Source: Enoplosus armatus
Taxonomy: Eukaryota > Chordata > Actinopteri > Centrarchiformes > Enoplosidae
Length of the DNA stretch: 64,000 nucleotides
Assembly (NCBI RefSeq): GCF_043641665.1
Contig: NC_092186.1
Location: 17,379,001-17,443,000 of the forward strand
Reading direction: 5' to 3'
In this document: positions 1-12,999 of the stretch, piece after piece
How the letters are laid out: each line of letters opens with the position of its first letter
Position numbering within the stretch: position 1 is the stretch's first letter
The notes under the pieces: generated by a model
Told to the model about the DNA's origin: nothing
The model's database searches: none
What the model saw: the letters and a program-made list of their open reading frames with translations, nothing else
Made by a program: the position numbers and the translations under genes

Positions 1-317
1 ACCAACACATAAACACACAGGGAAGAGAAAGCAACACTCCCCTTCCACGAAGCACAGGTCTCGTTGCAGGAAAAGGATGTGACCTTTCCCTTTCAGGAAG
101 GAACACTTATGTGTGATGAGAGACACTTTATGACAGTCTTAGTCAAGGGAATCCGGGTTGCCCTCCTTTAGAATAACAATCATGTAAGTAGGAGTATTTA
201 GGTAAGACATGTTTTACATTGCCTTCACAAACACATACAACCTGCTTCCTGTTAATGCCCTCTACAGAAAACAGGTCATATATGTTGGAAGGAGATAGCT
301 AAGCCAGAGAAGCAGGA

Positions 318-372
318 GCATTTACATTTGTAATATTTAATTGGCACTCTTATCCAAGTTGACTGTGACAAA
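318..372 (+). repeat. Remnant of a widespread teleost dispersed repeat
   Basis: The stretch CATTTACATTTGTAATATTT ... CTCTTATCCAAGTTGACTGT follows the very common fish motif of a TTTACATTTA-like lead, then GCTCTTATCCAGAGCGACTTAC. Similar remnants occur at 9565 and, inverted, at 34215. Matching is from memory of the motif and no family name is assigned. Confidence 0.45.
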
Positions 373-1384
373 ATTAAAACTGTAACATTACCGTAGCTGC
401 AGCCACAGTTCATGTCGTCTTTGTCTGGATTTCACCTTCAGGATTATTTCATTACCCTCACCATGACCTGCAAACTTCATATTCTTGTTCTGGAAGGAAT
501 GACCTCCTTTCGCAGTGAATATACTGATATTTGCACCGAGCGGCGTATTCATCACCCTTGTCTGTAAATGTGCCGCATTATCCCCATTTTTAAACAATAT
601 CGCAGCTCCCCCCTGTCTTTGACAGTCACATTTACACCCTTCCTTGAAGAACAACAACTATAAACACTTTTGCTTTCCAATGTGGCCGGAGAACACGTTA
701 TACAAACTAGTTCTGATCGAGTATACCTCGGCCCTGAGGCTCCTGAAGTCTGCTGCTGCCTACTGTGGGCCGACTGCCACCTCCTCCCTCTCACTCCTCC
801 TCCAAGATGCCCCACCCACCCATCTACCTCACCCCACCAGACCTTTCTAGGTGATGGAACAGTATGAAGAACTGATATTGAACTTATTATGTGGGACTTA
901 TTGGAGCTATTGGGTTTATCATACTGGCAGTGGCACTCATCATAAACCTATTACCTTTTCATTGTGACATTTTCATTTCTGCAGTTTTCATTCCTCATAT
1001 GCAACTCCTATTGCACCCCCAGCTTAACACAGAGAGGGCATCTCTCTTTGCTTTGCCTCTCTGAAGATTTCTACCATTTCTGTTATGGTTGGACTTGAGT
1101 TGAACTTGAGACGGAATGGTTAACTATTTTGAATCTCTGGTCCAAAAGCTGTCTGGAAGATCTGTCTGAAGAAAAGGAATGTTTAAAGACTACAACAACC
1201 CCTGAGAATCTTGTCTTTGCTGACTTCCATTGGTTTAACTTTTCACTTGGCTGCAGTGATGTACAGGTGGACCTCATGATATTGCTTTTGGGTGTGGTTA
1301 CAGGTGCAACAGAGCACATTTCCAACCACACCCAACCTTTCAAAACTTTCAAACTTTCAGAGAGGGCAGCAAAACACAGCTCTT

Positions 1385-1592
1385 CAGCCAATGTTGGCCC
1401 TATACTGTCAGTGTTGATAGTGGCATGACATAGTCTGTTAACACATGAATGTGAATCAGCCCCAAAAGCAACAGATCACAAATCACATTAGTGAAAGCAA
1501 CAAGACAACACTCTCCATTTTAGGAAGAGGTTAGGGGGGATGAGTAAAAGCCTCCCCGGCCTAAATGGATGTTGTATGTATGTCTATTTTTT
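1385..1592 (+). repeat. Direct repeat copy A (paired with 4222-4440)
   Basis: From CAGCCAATGTTGGCCCTATA through a run of T at 1592, this segment matches 4222-4440 over about 200 bp at roughly nine in ten positions. The best shared blocks are CATGAATGTGAATCAGCCCC and CCATTTTAGGAAGAGGTTAG. It is noncoding. It could be a local duplication or two insertions of one dispersed repeat. Confidence 0.9.
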
Positions 1593-3843
1593 GCCTGTTG
1601 TTTAATTACTCTTTAACATCATTAACCTCTACTCCTAGAAAACTTTACCCTTGTTGGTACATTTCAGGCAATTTTAGAGGCCAAAACATCCCAATAAGGA
1701 GAAAGGTAACACTGAGCGGTTAACATCTTCATGAGGGTGGTGAATAACTGTTTGCTGTGAATAACCTGACAGCCTGAACCTGGATTGGAAAGTCAGTGTT
1801 AGGAATAAAACCCCTTTTCACGAGTAGTCGATAAACAAGCTGACCAAATGTTTTCCCTGACCTTAGTCACACATACATCATGCTAAAGCCTACAATTGAG
1901 AACTTCAATAGTTTAATTCCCTTCCGTAAGATCACGCGACGTATCATTTTGTCTGCTTTCAACACTCTCAACAACTTCCTCCCCCAGCTAAACCAATAGA
2001 GCACATTGAAAACAAAGCCGCACCCTAGCCACACATCCCTGACCAACCATTGATCCTTGATTTTAAAGTCCGGATCCTGCCTTGTCTTTTAACAACCTAC
2101 AGGGCAGAACCCCCTTGAAGGATTAAAATAAGGCAGAGAGGGAGACACAGAGGGAAACAAGGAAGAGACGGAAGAAAGGATGAGCCCTTAGTAATGGCTG
2201 CTGGAGCGGCAGCTGACAGAAGCCACATTGTCAATAGGGTGTGAAATTCCTGCTTGGATGGGACCTCCGCCTGGTAAATAGCTGAAGGGACAGAAAGGGG
2301 GAGGAAACGCGTCAGCCTGTCTGCCCACACTGGTCCCATGAGCCTTCCCATCATGCCCAGGGAGAGAGGAATGGTTTATCTGTGGTCGCCGATGCCCAAC
2401 CGATCTCCCCACTGACCTCTGTTGGCAACCAGCAGGGAGGCTGCCATAAAGGCCAGCAAAACACTAGGTGAAGAGGCCTTGTTGTAGCGGTGTGTGGCCT
2501 GAGCCATTACAGAAATAGCTTTGGGTACATCATAAAATAACACCACCAGTTGGGACCAAAGGGCAGCAAATGAAGAAAAGGCATCGCATAAATGAGCCCA
2601 AGCGTGCACAGAATTCTAACACTTATTGCCTCAGCATATCACTGTAATTTTTAAGTTGATGTAATGTGTGGAAACACATCCTTTGATGAAAAAAGGAAGG
2701 GGATAATAGACTCAGCTGTCAACTCGCATGCACAGCTGTCACCACAATATGGCTTCAAAGCAGCCTGAATACTTACATATTGCCACCATAATACAAAGAA
2801 ATGACAATGTAAGCCTTTAGACAAGAAAGACCAACAGAGCTAGAATCAGGTTTTCCTTTTTGTCTGAGACGTGAACGAGGTAGATAGATACGAAACTTAG
2901 CACAGAGCACTACAAACTTAGGTCGGAAACTTTCATTAGTTTAAGAAATGACCTGGTTCCATCCCATTAGCAAGGACCTCGACCTTTTATTGGACTGGGG
3001 TCGCATCGCTCTACATCGCCTCACCTCAAACTCTGTGACACATTTCTCCAATAACAGCCCATTAATTAGTTGAGCGCATTACACTATTCAGAGGTGGGAC
3101 AGTTCTTTGCCTGGAGCTGGCCACCCCGTCTCAGGCGGATAGACACATGCAAATCTGTTTGTTTCATCAAGTGTGAATTCAATTTGCGAGGTTCTTTTTA
3201 ATCTAGAGCACCTTTGCCCCCAGCGCATAGGAGGAGACCACAGAGCTCCCGTTTTGCTGAAGTTTTGATGAAAAAGAGTAAAAGGAAGGGCAAAAGGAGA
3301 AGGAGAAGAAGACATAGAGAGGTAATGAAAGGCAAAGGTGGGCCGTTGTAAGGGAGAGAGGAAGACTCAAGGTCCTGCAACCTTGTGGAGTCTATATGAA
3401 ATGCGGCCAGAATAGTTTTTTCCCATCAGCACCCATGGGAAACTTCTGAACATTTCTCACAGAACAGCAGAAAATACCCAAGACAAAATGACAAACAATG
3501 ACAGATACCGTAGTACGGGAAGGAGACAGGGGAAAAGAGATGAAAAAAAAAGACTGACGTTATCAGCATTTCTGTACCCGTGCTGGCTGTTTGTAGTCTG
3601 TTTTGTCAGGGTGTTTCTCATGCTTGTCTGTAGAATGTGTTCTGTTTCCCCAGTGGATGCAGCCAGTTGAGAAAACAGGGGTTTGCTACAAAGACAGAAC
3701 ACCACTTTAGTGCTGGAGTGGGTAGAGGAGAGTATCACAGTCCCTCGTGAAAAGTTTCCTGAAAGCATGAGAGGAGAAGTGTGCCTGAATCGTTCACTGA
3801 CGTGTCAGAATGCTCACATACATTCAGACACACATACAAGAAT

Positions 3844-3844
<1 letters not shown>

Positions 3845-3890
<46 letters not shown>
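3845..3890 (+). repeat. (CA)23 microsatellite
   Basis: Pure CA dinucleotide tract of 46 bp in the 5' flanking DNA. Confidence 0.95.
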
Positions 3891-3893
<3 letters not shown>

Positions 3894-4221
3894 TTAAAAA
3901 CATACTTTGATCTATGATCTCACACACCAAACACTTGTCCTACAAAACAGATAGTTACACACACACCCATTCAAGATCAAATTTTGTACTCGTTCATCCA
4001 GTCGAGTCAGAACAAACCACTCTCACCACATATGCATACACACATAAATAATAAACACAACTCAGACTCTCACTCATCTTCCAAACTGGTGATTCGGGTG
4101 ACTGAGTGCTATGGAATGTGTTTGGGAGTCCAAAAGGAGACACCTTACTTTTTACCCACGATGCCTCATTCAGGTCTGAGTGGGTGTAGGCCAGGATGTG
4201 TCAGCGTGTACCGATGACAGA

Positions 4222-4440
4222 CAGCCAGTGTTGGCCCTACACTGTCAATGTCGAGGCATGCAGTGGCATGACATAGTCTGTTATCACATGAATGTGAATC
4301 AGCCCCAAAAGCAACAGGCCACAAATCACATCAGCGAAAGCAACAAGACAACATTTTCCATTTTAGGAAGAGGTTAGGGGGGATGAGTAAAAGGCTCCTC
4401 GGGCCAAATGGAGATGTTGTCTGTATATGTATTTTTTTTT
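4222..4440 (+). repeat. Direct repeat copy B (paired with 1385-1592)
   Basis: Second copy, same orientation, 2.8 kb downstream. It carries a small insertion (GAGGCATGCA-like) after the first 30 bases and a longer terminal T run, which gives it a retroposon-like tail. No third copy was noticed in the window. Confidence 0.9.
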
Positions 4441-5583
4441 GTGGCAGGCTGCAGTTTTGTCATAAGAATGATTGCATTTTGTGAGGCATTGTGGGTGTGC
4501 AAAATGATGTCATAGCTTTTCGCTTGTTTTCTCATACTGCTCTATGGCTGTTATACTCATTCTCATTTGCAATCTTTTTCACTTGGTTTTGGCAGAAAGA
4601 ACAAGAATAATAATGCAGACATGCTATTTATTTCAAAATAAAATCTGGCCAAGAGTCAGCTTGGCAAGTGTCACCATAAACAACACAATGAGCAATTATC
4701 CCACAGAAGACCACATCCTCCTTTATGGTGCGGGGAACTGAGTCCCCCAAAATTACAAATCAGCTGCACACATTTTATCTGTTCTCTTCTCCCTTTGCCA
4801 TTTTGAAAAAGACAGTGTAAAAAGGCAGCAGAGGGAGTAGGAGGCTACAATAGGCTTGTTAGCAAATATTGGAACTGCAGGGGTGTACAAAACTATGCTG
4901 TTTCATTAAAACGGCAAAGGGAGATGTGAATCACTACAAGCGGGGTATGAAAAACAGATTAATTCTCAAAAATAATAGAAATTAACGAGGACTGATGACT
5001 TTCAAGATATTATTGGTAAATAAATGAATTATCAACTGAACAATTTTCTGTTTTTTTCCCTATTTTTTCTCATTAGGATTACTGTGTATTGTGTTGAGGC
5101 TATTATCTTGTATGGCTTGATTATCATATGAATCCATTCAAGTTTATCACCTAATCAGTAGTAATTTCAACTTTCAATTTAGTCCACTGTAGTTCTGGTA
5201 TCCATCTTCACCATTACACCCTGATGAAGCCCTATGTGCCAAAATGTGTTTGGTACAATTTCTTATGAGCAATTAAGTTAGATTTTGTAATGTTAATTTG
5301 CCAAGGAAATAATGGCTTGGATTCAGTGTGGTCTTACCCACTTTACTTTTGTGAATGTTTGGATACGTCATCCTCCAGTGAGCAGTCATTTGCTTTGAAG
5401 CTCAGGCAATGTTCTTTCTGTGGGTTTCATAGTGAGAAAAACTTAAATTGGATGAAAAATACCTCTTTTTCTTTGACCATGTGACAAAAAAAAAACTATT
5501 CTTATTTTTACAATGGATGAGTGTGTGATGACCTTAATTTTTTTTCACAGATTAACAGTGTGAAGGTTTGGGATCTGGCTTAG

Positions 5584-5742
5584 CTCTGTGTGGCTAACTG
5601 TTCTGATGACAAGTCGCGGCAGCCAGCAGGGACGAGGACAGACAGTCTTGACACACACCACACTGCTGTACTGCAGCACCTCAGAGGGTCGCAGTAATCC
5701 TACCGTATACCATTACACTTGGTATAGACTAAACACAAGGCC
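5584..5742 (+). pseudogene. Possible Ig-like domain exon relic
   Basis: An open stretch of about 52 codons ends at a strong donor (GGCCAG|gtgagg) in phase 1, the phase usual for Ig-domain exons. It contains LLYCSTSEGRSNP, then YHYTWYRL, which resembles the B-strand cysteine and C-strand tryptophan of siglec- or Fc-receptor-like Ig domains. The good polypyrimidine acceptor at 5550 leads to stops in all frames, and the alternative ggcttag at 5583 is weak. No partner exon with the second cysteine was found. It is either a relic or a coincidence. Confidence 0.25.
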
Positions 5743-6368
5743 AGGTGAGGGAATGACGGAGTGTGTGGTGTATGTGTGTGTGAGTGCATAGTGTGCATGT
5801 ACCTAAATGCGGGCATTTTTTTTAAGTTAAGGTAGTTGTTTCAATGTGTGTGAACGTGCGTGTGTGGGCCTGCTGGCCTGTCTCACCCTGTGTCTCCGCT
5901 CCCACTTTACATTTGTGGGGAACAACAGCGAGTGTGCGTGCAAGCATGCTTGTGTGTATGTCTACATAATGCAGAACAGCCTTGCCTCCCACCCCAACTT
6001 GAAAAAAAAAATGTCACAGCCAGGAGGCCACTTTGAAATACCAGGTGCTCATTTGGCAAATCCAGGCAACTGGGGTGTTTACATTTCAGCGACTGAGAGG
6101 GGAAAAAGACCAGATGCCCCCATGAGCTGCTCAGCAGCGTCCATACAGAGATCACTCACATCGCCATGGGTGACAGACCTGTGTGTGTGCGCGTGTGTGT
6201 GAGAGTCGCGGGAGGGGTAGAGGTATAAACAGAGCACTGGGCAAAGTCACTAAACACCCTATGATGACTTGCAGCAGGGTGACATGATATAATGCAACAA
6301 TACTGAAAATTAGTCACTGAAGTTGAAGTTTTTTAGTTTGAACAGTGCCCATTCTGTCCCCACAAACC

Positions 6369-6390
6369 ACACACACACACACACACACAC
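6369..6390 (+). repeat. (AC)11 microsatellite
   Basis: Pure AC tract of 22 bp; further short AC tracts lie near 6640. Confidence 0.9.
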
Positions 6391-8610
6391 CTCTCAAACA
6401 CACACTCTTGCTCTTCTCCGTTTCTCTTTTCCTCTTTTCTTCTTATTTCCCCGTTCTCCTTCTCTCTGGCTTTTGAATAACTCTATTGTCCTCACCCATT
6501 GTTGACACACTGTTTGCAAACAGCTCAAGTACTTCCTTATCAGTTAAGAAAACAATGGGGCATGAATGAGAGTATGTAATGTGGGGGTTTGGTGAATTGC
6601 AAGGCAATGGATCTCTTCTGACACACACATACACCACATGCACACACACACACACACGTACGCAACCACAGAGCACCTTGTCCTGTCTGGCGCTGCAGAC
6701 ATTTTTATTGTTTCATTATGTCTACTATCAATTTACCGGCAGTAAATTCACTCTGTCTTGATAAAACATTGCCTGTCAATTTTCTTCACAGCACCTGTTC
6801 ATAACAAATCACTGAGGCACTCTTTCTGACTGATTGCTTCTTGGCAGAGTGTTTTGTGTTGTCTGTTTGTATCAGCGGCAGGCATAAGGCGGCTGACTGG
6901 TGGTTATGGGTTGGTGTGTGGGTAGGTGCTGGCAGTACAACTGTTTCCTTGTGTGTGTATATCTGTGCCATAAAGATGGGTGGGGCTGCTTAAGAGGGGG
7001 AAAAATGTCTGCACATTCATAACTCGTCTCTGTGTCTGTGCACGTGTGTGCGTAAGCATGCATAAGATTTTAACTTTGAACATGTCTTTATATAAGGGAC
7101 TGCGCCCATGTAAACATAGAACCCAATTTATTATGATATGTTTTCTGTTTGCACTGAATGCATTGCTTCGTGAAATCAGAAACTGAATGCCATTATGATA
7201 TCAGCTCCAAACATTTTCCAAAGCTGCTTTAATGTTTTCTTAGAGAGTCGACCTGTGCGTCATGTAAATGTCATTGGGGATTGGAAAGTGGTTGAACTTG
7301 GCCTCCTCTGGTGTGTTGCTGTCAGTCAAATGCTTGTTGGGTACAGTCATGTGTTTGTGTGTGTATGCCTGCACAACTGCATGCATTCATCCCTACTGCC
7401 ATGTGCATACTGTGCAGGCTTCTCTGTGCAAGGGTGCATGTTCTTGAATTACATATCCGCTTTACCAAATTACCTTCTCTGCCAGGGATCTTGCCTTTCG
7501 CTTAGTCTGCCAGTCGGTTGTCACAGTATGCACGAGTAGAGAAAGGGAGAGAGCAACATGGTATGCCCTTATTCCAAACCTCGTATTTAAACCCACACAA
7601 CCGGCTGCAGTCTTCATTCAGCTTTTAGCTTTGATTATGTGTAGCATTTAGACAGGATAGTACAGGACAGGGCACTGGACATTAATAAGGTGATAAAAAA
7701 AACATACTGAAAGATAGAGGGACACAGAAACTTAACATTTCTTACTCAATAGTATACAAAATCACAGTCTAAACATTAGATGAACTAATGTGCACAGTTG
7801 GTTTGAAACTGTCAAGAGGTTTGAGAAGGGTACACCTTTTTAAAATACATTTCAGTCCTTAACGTTAGCAACCACACAAGTTTGCTGAAAGTCATCTGCA
7901 GTCAGTCCATGATTATTGGTTATAGTCGCTGCTTCCTCCGATACCAGACAAAATACGATAGCGACTCCGTGTGAAGCAATCCATCTGTATCTATAGCAGC
8001 ATTGTTGTGACTCATATGTAGGTGAAATATTATGAGTTGCAGCTTGGCAGCACTAGTTTCGCTTGTTGCCCCAAATATTGATGATGTAATCATGTGTAAG
8101 TGTATGGACAAGTTGGAGCCCCAAGGCAAAACAATAATGTTGCCCCACTTTGTCTGCCTCGAGTCTGGTGGCGGCAGAGACAACTGTGAAACTGCAGGGT
8201 GATTGTGAGTGTTTGTTTCAGGTTTGGCTAGATTTTCATGTGTTAGGCTACTCATCTAGGCAATATTTACGCAAAAGCAGAAAAACTGAAATGAAAAAAA
8301 GCAGTACCGTCATGTGAACATGGAAGTGCTGCATTTGCACAGACATGAAAGATGGAATTTTAACTGCTGCAATTGTTTGCAGATAGACCTGAGGACAGCT
8401 TGGTGTTCAGATAGTTTCTAGATGAAAGAAGTTATTTTCAGTCAGTCCTGCCAACTTTCCCTTTTTTGTGCTTACTATCTTACATTTACATTGTTGTACA
8501 GGCCTTAATACTGTGTTATACTGCATCATCTGATGCAGAGGTGGAGAATCAAATATGTTGTTATGTTTTTGGATCTGTATATCTAAACCCAGTACAGGTT
8601 CATATTGATA

Positions 8611-8961
8611 TTAAAGGGTTGGTTCACCCAAATTACAAAAAATCAATGACCTTACGTACCTCTAGTGGTATCTAGCTGTGTGTACGTTTTTCTTATTGTC
8701 GACAAGGTAGGACAACACTTAGTACAAATTACTCGTTTTTGTGCAAAACAAGACCCCAAATGAGAGGATTTCTGGAAAGCTGCAATAAAATATGTTACAT
8801 ATAATTTTTCAATGCTTTGAAACCACAAAACAATATCCCATTCACCTCTGATGTATTGGGACAGAAATCTTAAAATCTGGACTAATGAAACCAAAACTAT
8901 CCACATGACTTATAAATATGTTCTTTTGTGTGTGCATCATTTAGGTGAACCAACCCTTTAA
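8611..8961. mobile_element. MITE with intact terminal inverted repeats
   Basis: The ends are perfect inverted copies of ATTAAAGGGTTGGTTCACC, with matching bases continuing inward (caaat...a), enclosing about 350 bp. The outermost TTAA on both sides could be the target duplication, as in piggyBac-type elements, or part of the repeat. It has no coding capacity. Internal stretches such as the gtattgggacagaaatct region resemble an abundant teleost dispersed repeat as I remember it. It is therefore a non-autonomous DNA transposon copy; the superfamily is not certain. Confidence 0.85.
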
Positions 8962-9564
8962 TACTGGATGTGATACAACTTGCTGTTTAGGTGGCAGAAA
9001 ATAGATAGAACAAACTACAGTGAGCAATGTGATTTTACAGTTTAATTAAACTATGCATTAAAGGATTAAAAATCCAATGTCTGTGTGAGTATCCTGACAA
9101 TTACTAACCTGTAATGGGGTAAATTATGCCTCTTCTTAATGTTTGTGGCAGTCCTGGCAGGGTCCTGCTGTGCTGTGTTGCTTTACATGCTAACTAGTGC
9201 TCAGGGAGTATCTGGTATGGAGGAAGAAGCTAATACGGACAAACACACGCACACTGATACGCAATGCCATGCCAGGGTAATAAGTACTTAGGTTACATTA
9301 CGCATACGCTAAGGTAATAAGGACTTAGCACGCACACACACACACACACACAGACCACCTCACACCCACCCACACTGAGGTAATAAGGGCTTGGCTTACA
9401 CACACTCACAGACGTACACACTGAATGACTACAGTCTTGCACCATCTTGCCAAGTGTCTGCTCTCTCACCACATGCCCAACAGCCAGCGGGCCAAGCAAA
9501 AGACCAGCAAACCAATTGACCAGCTGACACCCTGTACCAGCACCACCTCTGCAAAACAATCTAC

Positions 9565-9602
9565 TCTCATTTAGATGCATTTATTCAGAGCCCTCTTACC
9601 CA
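9565..9602 (+). repeat. Remnant of the same teleost dispersed repeat
   Basis: CATTTAGATGCATTTATTCA then GAGCCCTCTTACCC aligns with the fish motif TTTAGACGCTTTTATCCAGA followed by GCGACTTACC, with scattered substitutions. No other part of an element is evident. Confidence 0.35.
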
Positions 9603-12600
9603 TAAAGGCAAAACCATTAGAAATATTACAAGCATTTACCCGAAGATGTGGATGACATTTCCTATTGGGTGTCCAGATTTGGGGGTGGTGGTGGTTAAGG
9701 CTCTCTGCTTCCCATTACGCAGCTTTTGGGTCATGGCATGTCGTATACGAGTGGTGTGATCATGCAGAGAGAGAGAGAGCGACCGGATGGGAGCCATGTT
9801 GAATGGTAGCGACTGCTAAACTGAAACCATGTGCTTTTGTGGTTAGAAACTTTGTCGTGACTAACTACCTCTGGGAGAGCCGCACACTGAGGGGGAAGAA
9901 AATCCCTTTTCACCTGACTGACAGTAACTAGACAGGGACGATTTGTTGTGAATTGATGCTCATAAAAAGTACACACCAAAGCTATTGACCTGTGCTTCTG
10001 TCAATGGCTTCAAGTAAGTCTTCTGTATGAGACATGAGCGTAGCAGTAACTACGCTATCACAGATTTTGATGTTCTTTCAAATAGCAGAAAAATACTCGA
10101 GGCCTGTTTAATAACGTAATTTCCCGGCTTGTTTTTGAGGGATGTTTATAGTGACCTCCAATAACCTACAGTAGAGAGCATCTGCCACCGTTTGCCACTG
10201 TTGGCAACCCTCGGGGTCACTGACTGCATGGAAGATTACATTTTGCAGCTGGACATGCTGAAAGGTCAAGGGTCAGCAGTGGGTTTCTGGGTATGGAGGA
10301 AGAACGGCGCCCACAAGGGAGACACTGTGTTGACATTGTGTTTTGACACTTTGAACATTGTTATCTCAGACAGTGTGGGGCTCTGGGCCAATCAATCATT
10401 CTGTTATTGGACCAGCACTGGTGATTATTCATTCTGGACCTTTGATATCGGCCGACATCAAATGATCCCTGGATGAGCCTCCTTTTTCCCTCTCTGGCTG
10501 GACTTTGTCAAGGCTGTATTTTCTTCAAAACATTTAGTTATTAAAGTAAATTCAGTGTTTCGTTTCTCAGTCCAACGTGACAGAAATCTACTGCTGCGAT
10601 GGAAACGTCCAGAATATTTATGAATCTAAAGCGATTTTGTTGGCACGAGTTAAGCTCGAGATATTTCAAGCTCAGCCATGGATGTAAGGAGACAGCAAAT
10701 AAATCTGGAATGTACCGGCAAGCGTACCTCGGGAGCAGGGAGGGAGCAGGTCGCACATTGGGAAGGCCATGCATTTACAATGGGAATGATAGTAGCAACA
10801 CGCGGCACACAGGATTTTTCCATTGTGTTAATGGGAAAAGCTCTGAAGCGTACAGTCGTGTTTCTGCTGGCCAGTGTGCCTGCCTTGACCTCCCCCCACC
10901 TGCCACTCAGGCCAGACAAAATACTGTAATACAGAGAACAGAGGCATGGTGGGAAAAAAGCAGGCAGAGAAAAACACGTTTGAGAAATGAAGTGTGGAGA
11001 GAAAGGCGTATGGACTTATGTATATTTGCTTTAGTATATGACTTTTAGCAAGTGCTTTTGAATTAAGACCACCTCCATTTTGGAAACAAGTTTAACAAGA
11101 TTAAAGATTTCCTGCAGACATGTTTTAAGACATAAACAAATATCCTGCTTGGAATAATAATTTGTATCTCATGTCGTTTTTCCACAAAAAGGTTCAATTA
11201 CCAAGTTAAAAATTCTTAAAATGACTAATCTTTCCACTCCTTCTCCTTCATTAAAACAAAATTGAATATGAATATGCAAATACTGTTCATTTCAAAAGTT
11301 TAACTGCTGGACACAAGATGTCTCCTACATCACTGAACGATCCATTCTCAGAGTATATGTGCACTGGAGGTTTCAAGTTTCCATGTGACACGTGACAAAT
11401 TGGAAATGCTAATTTCAAGTCGTGTGGAAATATTAGCTAGTTTAAACACGTGAAGCAATTTCACTTAATGTTATCAACTGAAACCTTGGTTGAGGTTAGA
11501 ATAAGGCTTTTGTTGTTGTGGCTTAAAATCTTCATTTACAGTTACATTCTTCCTCCGAAGTCAGAAACTGAACCTGGAGCTGGAGTTGGAAGCAAATGTA
11601 ATCACTTATGCACCAACTCAACCTCAATACCTGAAACTGTCTGTTTCTGTCCAGGTTCTCTACGTAATCCTGTCACAGTGGTAAAAGGTTATTTCTCTCT
11701 TTTTGTCCACACAGCGTGTAATTTGCATGTTCAGGCTGTTTGTCAGCGTGACACCGTGATACTCATACGTGTATGACCACGTCTATCTATGACTGCCTGT
11801 CTGCCTTTCTGTCGGCACAAAGACAGCGGGGTCGGGGTGATGGGCGGTTGAGTCATAAATCTACAGTCAGCTGAGACAGTGAAGTATATCTTTTCTCTGT
11901 TAGGTAGAGAAGGTGCTGAAAGGTGATAGATACTCACCAGAGACAGACAGTAGCTGGTTGTGGCAGACGTTGGGGTGTTGGTGGTGGTAAGGGAAGAGGG
12001 GGTTGGGGGGGTGCTGATTTACAGCGGCAGGACTTTAGCTGGAGGCGAGACAGTGGATGAGGTGTTGGTGCTGGTGTGTGTAGAGGAGGGTGTATGATGG
12101 TGGTCTTGAGGGGGTTCAGTTGGGGCTGCATTTGTGATCCTGTGTTAAGTGCTCGGTCAGTGGTGAAGGCCTTTAGGATTAGACCCCAACCCCCCTCACC
12201 ACCCCCAAAACTCTTGTAAACAGCCCCCCTCTCTCCCACACACACACACACACATGCACACACATGCACCTCCTCTCTGCCTGGATTCCAGCTTTGAGCC
12301 CTTGTGAGATTCTCCAGAGCCACCCACCACCAATTCCTCCTCCACCAGCACTACCAGTACTTTTTGCCTGTTCACTCACACACACACAGACACACACACA
12401 CTTACTAGTGCGCACATACATGTCAAAAGACACTCTAACATACCAATGGCTCACCATTCCCTTAATATTGCTGGAGTAAAGCGATCCCCTCACACTCACA
12501 TCACATTAGTGCTGCTATTAGACCATACCCAGACATAGGAGCTACAGGGTGTGTATGTATGTGAGTCTGTGTGTGTGTGAAGTCTGCCAGAGTTTTATGC

Positions 12601-12712
12601 ATGCTAGAGGGGGTGACTGTGTGTGTTTGTGTTTGTGTCCGGGCATGTGATTTGTGAGGGAGGAAAGGTTGGAGAAGTTTAGTGTGTGTCAGAAAAGTCT
12701 TGAGTCTGTGTC

Positions 12713-12737
12713 TGTGTGTGTGTGTGTGTGTGTGTGT
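12713..12737 (+). repeat. (TG)n microsatellite
   Basis: TG tract of 25 bp within a broader TG-rich stretch beginning near 12540. Confidence 0.9.
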
Positions 12738-12999
12738 CTACATGTTGCGTTTTAAGAGAGAAAGTGGAGACACTGATATCCTGGCACGAGATGAGTGGGA
12801 GGAAGGATGGATGAGGTTAGCGAGGGTCTGGCGAGGGCGCAGTAGGTGTAAGCTTGAGAAATTTCCATATGGCAGTAAAATGTCTGCCACTTTACTTATT
12901 GAGTTTCTAATGTGTGCCAGGTGCTTCTCAGGAGAACTTAGTGGACCATTTCCCAGTGTCTGCATACAGTTTGTGTGTGTGTTTGTTTTAAGTCGCATT

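Larger units (their letters stand above)
1..3844. other. 5' flanking DNA, segment 1
   Basis: No gene recognised on either strand. It holds repeat remnants at 318 and repeat copy A at 1385-1592. The short open frames here have no domain, biased composition or splice context. The rest is unremarkable AT-rich DNA. Confidence 0.7.
3891..8610. other. 5' flanking DNA, segment 2
   Basis: Holds repeat copy B (4222-4440), several CA/TG tracts (6369, 6640, 7030-7060) and a possible Ig-like exon relic at 5584-5742 described in the findings. No intact gene is seen. Confidence 0.65.
8962..12999. other. 5' flanking DNA, segment 3
   Basis: Contains three short TAATAAG repeats (9276-9394), a repeat remnant at 9565, and a G-rich stretch near 11972-12011. 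TG/CA-rich DNA runs from 12230 to 12740. No gene is supported. Confidence 0.65.

Noticed and set aside
3683..3910. Open frame rich in His/Thr over the CA tract
   Set aside because: Pure translation of a (CA)23 microsatellite; no domain or splice context.
5215..5255. CCTGATGAAGCCCTATGTGC followed by CAAAATGTGTTTGG, resembling a dispersed repeat motif
   Set aside because: Too short and too uncertain to assign to a family.
7920..8255. Minus-strand open frame of 111 codons
   Set aside because: No recognisable domain, no splice sites suited to an exon, and ordinary composition; its length is expected by chance in this much DNA.
8652..8906. Minus-strand open frame of 84 codons
   Set aside because: Lies wholly inside the noncoding MITE.
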